This document shows positions 57,229 to 64,000 of a stretch of 64,000 bases of DNA, piece by piece (position 1 is the first letter of the stretch; every line of letters begins with the position of its first letter). The DNA is from Apostichopus japonicus. Lineage: Eukaryota; Echinodermata; Holothuroidea; Aspidochirotida; Stichopodidae. The notes below the pieces were generated by a model that worked only from the letters and a program-made list of their open reading frames with translations, searched no databases and was not told the origin of the DNA. The stretch spans positions 6,190,984 through 6,254,983 of the forward strand of contig NC_092564.1 of assembly GCF_037975245.1 (NCBI RefSeq), read 5' to 3'. A program made the position numbers and the translations under genes.

Positions 57229-60200
57229 CAAACAGTAAAGAGTATTCGAAGATATAGTGGCATCTTGGTTGGGCTGGTATTGTTTGTTGGAATGGTCCAT
57301 CCTTGATCTATTTCAAAAGCATCCTTATTTCCTTACCACTAATATCCTTATCCGTACAATGAACTGGTGACCCTGGTCTGACCTCCCTCTTTGCCAAAAA
57401 TAGCGATGACTTCAAACACTGAATCGTCCACAACCGTTCTTTTCTTTGGTTAACATGACTCATAAAACACTATGATGGCCAAGTGCAGGTTTGGCACAAG
57501 CTAAATATTACATACATTGAACAAGTTCTACAACAAGTCTCTCACAGTTGGGTGAAGCTTTCCCTTGCTTCAGCTACAATAAATGTACAATTTAGAGAGC
57601 AAAAGAAAACAGTGAAGAAAGAGACAAAGAAAGCAAGAAACAAAGAACGGAAGAAAGAAACATGAAATCATATATATATATATATATATATATATGAATA
57701 TAAATATTTATTTTATTAAAATATATATCTTTATAGTTCATTAGACGTGTACACCCACTCTGCCAGATCATATAACCACACTGGGGTTTCCCCCAATCTT
57801 CTCGAATAAACAAGCAATAAACTCTCCTCACTATATAATCCCTGCCTGCAATTGTGATCGAACACAGATAACAGAAAAGTAAATCGTCATTTTGGGCGGA
57901 GGTCTGTTTTTGTACATCCCAAATGGCAAATACTATTCATTTTAAAATCACTGCTCCTTTCATTCATCGTTTTCACGTCACGTATAAATTCTATCACTCG
58001 ATCGATATCTTTAATACATACTTGATAGCCTACATGTTAATATTGCTTCTTGACTTGGCTTGGATATTTGCTTTTGTCAGTGTGAGTGAAAGGAAGGATC
58101 ATTTTATGCAATCAATCTCTTTTCTTATTCAAGTTGCTATGGCCATTGCGATTGAATGTTTGTTAGTTCGAAAGCTTGTCTTTGCCACATGTTTGATTGA
58201 ACAAATCGCCTCCTTCAAAGTTTCAGCTCACAGCTGATTGGAAGTATAGTTTTTTACTTCCTGAAAATAACAAGATACATGCCAAAGCAATCAAATCAAA
58301 ACGGCGGTGATACATGTTACAATGATATTCTTACAAACAAAAGAACACATTGAAACTATATAACACATTACAGAGTTACACTTATAACATTAAAACCAAC
58401 GAACACATTAAAAACTATGAAACACATTACAGAGTTAACAGAAAAGAATTATAGCATCATCTTCATCAAATAACATATCATTTTTGTACACTAAGTCTTC
58501 TCTTGGTGCTTGAACAGTATACATATCTGTCTGTCTGGTGGTTTAGTCGGCGGTGATAACTCACCTACACAAGGTTTTTTTCATGCCTTTGCTAAAAAAC
58601 AGCTCGCTACTTTAATACTTTCGACCCTGTAAATAAACAATACAGCGAAATATCCCTTTTCAGCCCACCCCCCCCCCATTCCCTGCAAAAATTGTATCTG
58701 GTCCTATAGAACATAACAACAACAAAAATGTTGTGCATATGCTGCTTCTCTTTGATATGGATACGAATTTGTATCTCATTCGGTTAAGTCGTGGATTGTG
58801 TTGATGAAACAATGCTCTACAAATACTTCATTTTTGTGACTTCTGTTCACCGGTTCGTCAATATACTGCAGTTGCGATCGAAGCATTATAAAAGGATCAG
58901 GAAAAAAGAGCATTGAACATATCCTCCGCAGCCATTTCTTTATTATTTCCTTAGGAGTAAAAAGCTTCGAGGACAGTCCAAGTAAAATATCTTCTTTTTC
59001 ATAGTGATGTATGTCTCATAAACTATGAGATGTCTGCCTACATTATTTACGATAACTTACGCATGAAGAGGAACATAAAATCCAGGCGTCTTTACAGGAA
59101 GTTTACGTTTCAGAGGCCGGGCAATTACAGCGGCCTTTTTTCCTCTTCTCCAGATGCGTGAATACAGTGTGACGTAATTAAACGCATCCTTCGTAGCTAT
59201 AGAAGGGGGAAATTATCGTCTTTTTCCTGTCCATTGTACTCTCTTGTTATATAGCATTCATGTTGTGTACTGGGATATGACAGTTTATTTGAAATTTGAA
59301 AGTTGGAAGAAACAACAAATATTACTGCTTTAACATTGAAAATATCCAATATATTTTCTTAAGGACGGAAAGGGAACGAGAAGAGATGGGTCTAGTTTGG
59401 AATTTGGAGATTAATGTAAACGAAAGTACGTGACTTTGCCTGCTATGTTCCTACAAAAGTGCAACTCTCACAGTGTTACACGACAAAACAACACGACAAA
59501 ACGCTATGTATACTAATTTAGATGGTTGCACCCTCAAATACACGTGGATGTTCATACACAGCATTTAATCTAGCACAGAACGTGAGTTTTGTTTTATGAT
59601 AAACAGAACTGATCATCTACAAAATTGATTTGCAAATTATAAAAAAAATGTATTATTCTTCCCTTGACACGGTTGAAAGCAAGACTTCAATCCGTGGTTA
59701 ATTGAATGTTATCAGAGGGAACATTTGTGGATATATTATGTTAGATATTGGTCCCACTTGTTATGTATTGTACATTTCATGGTTGTGGGTGGAATGAACA
59801 TAAACCGAGACATGAGATAATGACTCTTATTTAATTCTTCTTCGAATATTTCATAAATATTTGCATGGCAAAGTTATGTAAGCTATTCAACAAAAAAAGT
59901 CAAGTCACAAAAATAAAATAACAGGCTCCATGTTAAATTAAAATGAAACCGTAACCGGTGAGAAGATACATGGCATTAACAATGTGCATCTGTATGTAAC
60001 ATTGTATACAATCTATGTATGCATGACACAAAATTATTTATAAGTTGTTAGAGTGGCTATACTCATGATATAACAAACGCTTGAAAAATGCCAAGCAATA
60101 ATACTTTGAAAGCATGGGAATTAGTAAACTTGTCTCTGACTCAGTTTCAAGAATGATGTTAGGAAAGATTATAAGATAATTTCAAGAATGATGTTAGCAA

Positions 60201-63200
60201 AGGATAAGCAATGATGTCAATATCAACTCTGTATTCATAACGTCAGAAAATCTGTCAGATTGTATATATTCAATTACATTCCCGAGAAATACACGTTGAT
60301 AGTAATCTATTTGGTCGATTCGGTTTACTTTCGCAACCGCAATTATGTTTAGTTTCTCACTTCTCACGAGATGGACCCTGCCTCTGACGTTCAACTGAAA
60401 GACACTATATATAAATAATATTAAATATATAGTGTTGCCTGGTATACAAACGATCTTACACGTAATAACTACTGGAACCAAAGCCTGAATGGCTCCCTAT
60501 ACTTTTGCTCTTCTGGTAAAGTTTCATTCCTACAAATCTCAAAATGAGAAGAAGACGTTTTAGTGCTCCTATCAACGTCTTGTCAGTATTTTGTTCCTGG
60601 GTTTCTTACCCGATAAATGTCAAAGCAAAGACATATTCAAAAGGTCAAAGTAAAAACAGGGGAAGAGACAAAACAGGAACAATATCAGCGACTTAAAACT
60701 TTGATATGGAAAAAGTTGACATTTTTATCCTTCTGATTTATGGGTTGAAAGTTAAGCCACGGCTCTAGGTTTTGACCTTCTGTAACACTTAGATAACGTT
60801 AGGTTTGTAGAATACAAAGAGAGAATATAGAATTTCAAGAAACTACCTACTGTACATGATAAACCACGGAAAACCACAAAGGGGCAAATGCAATGTATAT
60901 GTTAGGTCTTCGCGTTGTTAAATGCTGTTATGTGTTGGGCGGTGCGTGTAGTCTAAGCATGCATGCATGATTTGTTATTTAGTAAAACATATTCCTTTGT
61001 CTTTAACAATAATTGACTACCAATTATGCCGTATTATGAAGACAGTTTATTCCAATAAAACTGGTATGGTCAACTAACATATTTATCTTATACAATATAT
61101 TTATATTATATTTTGGTTTTTGCTACTATTTGTTTTTAGGTTTTACATTTGTAAAGCGCTTTCAGCAGCTTTGCTGATTATGCGCTATATAAATATTACT
61201 TATTATTATAATAAGGGTTTCATGACCCAGTTGCAACAAAACATAAGCCAGTTAACTCTGTGCGACGAAAACTACAGCAATGTTAGTACCCATCTTCACC
61301 AGATACATTAATGTATTTTACATACAACGGCAAAGGACACAATTCTAGCCTGTAAATTCACCAACGCTTAGTTTACAATACCTATACTTTATATCGATAC
61401 CTTACCTTCATGTCTTGTCTGAACTGAGAAATTTTTAACATGTCTTTCTCTGAATAAGGTGTTCTAAGAGTTCATCTATAGCCTTATCAAAATAGAAATT
61501 ATACACTAAAGAAAAGTGTGGGATACACGTGTCGCATTAAATGAAACACACCCTTAACATATAAAAGCTATAAGGCCTTAGCCAATGTACTATAGAAAGC
61601 ACATTATGTGTGTTGTCCCACACGGCATTATATCCCCAGCAGCAGCATTAGGCGAAAAGCCACATCAATTTGTCGAATGAATTGGTGATCACTATCTGCA
61701 AAACAAAACATATATAAATGGTGATTAATTTCATAAATGATTAATATTAATGTTCTACACGCACATTTCACATTATTTGATCATTGTCACTGGTATCAGC
61801 CACTATGATCAAAACCCACATCATTTGTCATCTGATGCAAAAAGAGAAAAGATTGGAATATAGGCCTAGTACCGAGATCTTATCAGCAACTCTTATAAAC
61901 TATAATACTACCCCAAATGCTAAGTCTAAGCGACGTTGAAGTGTGGTTTTTGAAGCATAACCCGTATTCCTGTATATACAAACACACTGTAAGCAATGTC
62001 TTTTCCTTCAGCGTGTACCACTCTACATCGTCCTGTCGATTTGGAAAATCTTCGTGATAATTAGCAAATGTTATCGTAAAGAGTCAACCAGCAACGTCAA
62101 TGTAGTTTTCACATCAACGTACAAAAAGCATTATCGTTTTTACCGTTATAACTGATTGAAATCTTCCAGAAGTCTCCTATGGAATTCACTGATGGGAAGT
62201 CTGGATATTATAGGCTATATAGTGACACATTCTGCATTAAGTCAATAATTACAACGACTGATAGAATAAGGCTATACAACGGGGTCTCGGTATTGTACAT
62301 GTCATGTCAGACTTGGCCATGGTTGTTCATATTAAAATATGATAAAAGATTAAAGCATATTTTTACATACACAAATTGCACCGAATGGCAATGATAAAAC
62401 TCAAGTGTATATTGCCGAAGAAAAGGGAAGACAATTTGTATAAACATTCGAAACAAAGACGTATTAACACAGCTTAAAGAAAGTTCAAGTGTACCTGACA
62501 AAACACAGCAATCTATGTGACGAGGGATGTGTGGGTGTGTGTGTGTGGTGAGGTGGGGGGGTGTGGGGGGGGGGGGGGTTGGTCGGAAATAATCGAACAT
62601 TACATGAATATAAGAAGTCAATATTTACATGGACACAAAGGTCACATAAAGAAAGAAATATCTGCTCCAAGAAATATTAGTTCAGTTCTTCAAAATTAGT
62701 AATAAATTTCACTCGGATCACACAGGTGAATTACAGATGATACCGTATAGCATTTCAATGCACTCATGGCGGTTATGATGATACCTAAGAGCTGCTGCTT
62801 CTACAACTTTACTAACTGATAGTTTTTGCTCATTTATAACTTAGCGAGGGGTCGTTCCTTCACCTGAGATAATAATATTTCAATACTTCAGGCTCTTCAT
62901 TGTGTTAATCTATATTATTTTCACCATTCTATAGTGTTTTATGAGAGACTTTATATTCATAGTTTGTCATGAACAGTAGACTTTAAATTTGCTTTCCAGT
63001 TATAAATGACGTAGCAGCTATACCGGTATAACAACGTTGCTATGCAATCTCTTCCTTTGCCTATTTTTTGTAAGAATACTGAGTGAGTAATTTTATTTTT
63101 AGTGGCCCAACAAAGCTATCATTAGTAAGTTAACATATGCATACACAAACAAACAAGAAATAAATGGTAACGTCTCGATTGCGCTTTTAATTTCTTGCGC

Positions 63201-63694
63201 TTGACTAAATTTGCAAATTTCTGTTATAATGATAATAAAACATGCGGTCCTGTTGTTACAGTGATCGTTGTGCATGTGTTTCTTAACGTGATTCGTGTAT
63301 TTAGAGTCGCACCTAGTATTTCCTGTTGTAATACTAACAACGCTATAACCTTTCTACATAGTTACCGTTCTCAACTTATTATGTGTGAGGAGTAAACACT
63401 ACGCCCATAAGCGCCCTTCACTACCTAAACCATACAGCTGCTTCGTCATAATGTTGAATACATATTTACTTTACAAACACTCCACTTCTTAGTATTTCGA
63501 TAACACAATATACAACCTTGTCACTGCAATAATTTATTCATGAATTTAACCGAACAGTTTATTTTACTACGTATACATAACTAAACACTTGGTGTTTTGA
63601 TACTTTTCAGTACACTTAGGCCTACGTTATAAAAAAACTGAATGTTTTCCAAAGAAAAAAGGAATAGTTATTGACAGGCGATACAATTGTAATA
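57229..63694. other. Upstream of mir-10, no gene recognised
   Basis: A short TA array lies at 57670-57695. A small perfect-arm hairpin (ACACTATATAT and ATATATAGTGT) lies at 60401-60436. A poly-G run lies at 62565-62578. No homeobox, coding exon or RNA gene is visible. The mir-10 promoter should lie here or beyond the window. Confidence 0.5.
57670..57695. repeat. Short TA microsatellite
   Basis: (TA)n of about 26 bp after a GAAAGAAA-rich tract. Confidence 0.9.
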
Positions 63695-63706
63695 TAAATA
63701 TATATG

Positions 63707-63744
<38 letters not shown>

Positions 63745-63776
63745 ACTATGGATCATACCTTAGGTACATATCATGA

Positions 63777-63808
<32 letters not shown>
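63695..63808. repeat. TA microsatellites (two arrays)
   Basis: Two (TA)n arrays, about 63697-63744 and 63779-63807, separated by ACTATGGATCATACC sequence. Confidence 0.95.
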
Positions 63809-63810
<2 letters not shown>

Positions 63811-64000
63811 GAAAATCGTAATGAGTTGGAAAATCAAGAACAGTGAAAAAACTTTTCAGCCTCCACCGGGATTCGAACCACGGGCCTTCCGCTCTGTACG
63901 CGGACACCCTAACCACTAGGCTATGGACGCTGATTGTATGTCCAGAGGTTCGAAACCGGTAAGGAAGGTCGTAATTCCACTGTAGGTGTTTGTCACCTGT
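63809..64000 (-). repeat. Repeat unit with tRNA-like segment, copy C (cut by window end)
   Basis: Same family as 34975-35343: shares GTAATGAGTTGGAAAATC, CAGAACAGTGAAA-like sequence and GAAACCGGTAAGGAAGGTCG. As with copy B, it abuts a TA microsatellite, here on the other side. Confidence 0.85.
63858..63930 (-). pseudogene. tRNA-like segment in copy C (loop GTACAGA)
   Basis: Same A box (TAGCCTAGTGG) and T arm region as 35150-35221, but with an extra base in the T stem (CCGTGGTTCGAATCCCGG) and a different anticodon loop, so not a working tRNA. Confidence 0.6.

Overview
This window comes from an animal nuclear genome. It is AT-rich and gene-poor, carries many TA microsatellites and long G/C homopolymers, and holds intron-containing genes with GT-AG splice sites. 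The two protein genes I can support are both Hox genes on the minus strand. A paralogy-group-2-like gene (hox2) occupies 4444-11373 and a paralogy-group-3-like gene (hox3) occupies 21449-29103. A near-canonical mir-10 precursor lies on the same strand at 57147-57228. This is therefore the anterior part of a Hox cluster, read right to left as mir-10, hox3, hox2, with hox1 expected off the left edge. The loose spacing, repeat landscape and TAGGCCTA-type motifs fit a marine invertebrate. My best guess is an echinoderm or close relative, but that is inference and no marker here settles it.

Layout. 1-4443: flank downstream of hox2, with short repeats and a foldback palindrome. 4444-11373: hox2 in three exons; its homeobox is split by an intron between homeodomain residues 44 and 45, and intron 1 holds two long TA arrays. 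11374-21448: hox2-hox3 intergenic region, containing two near-identical 1.33 kb hAT-like elements in inverted orientation (12629-13959 and 14310-15652), a CpG-rich stretch near 16.4-16.7 kb, a long TA array, a cluster of TGATTGAT motifs, and NRF-1-like sites near 19.6-20.2 kb. 21449-29103: hox3 in two exons, with a variant hexapeptide in exon 1 and the homeodomain in exon 2. 29104-57146: 28 kb without a recognisable protein gene. It holds a 13-unit 37-bp array about 1 kb upstream of the hox3 start codon, a foldback element, a 293-bp hAT MITE, tRNA-like repeats, a U2 snRNA pseudogene, a truncated non-LTR retrotransposon, a 37-unit 36-bp satellite and a SINE-like element. 57147-57228: pre-mir-10. 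57229-64000: no gene seen; ends in TA arrays and a tRNA-like repeat.

The two Hox genes are expected to encode DNA-binding factors that pattern the anterior axis with TALE (Pbx/Exd) cofactors through their YPWM-type hexapeptides. mir-10 is the ancient Hox-embedded microRNA. The most notable points are the absence of a visible hox4 between hox3 and mir-10, the intron inside the hox2 homeobox, and the divergence of both homeodomains. Almost all other long open frames in the window are explained by tandem repeats, TA arrays or transposons.
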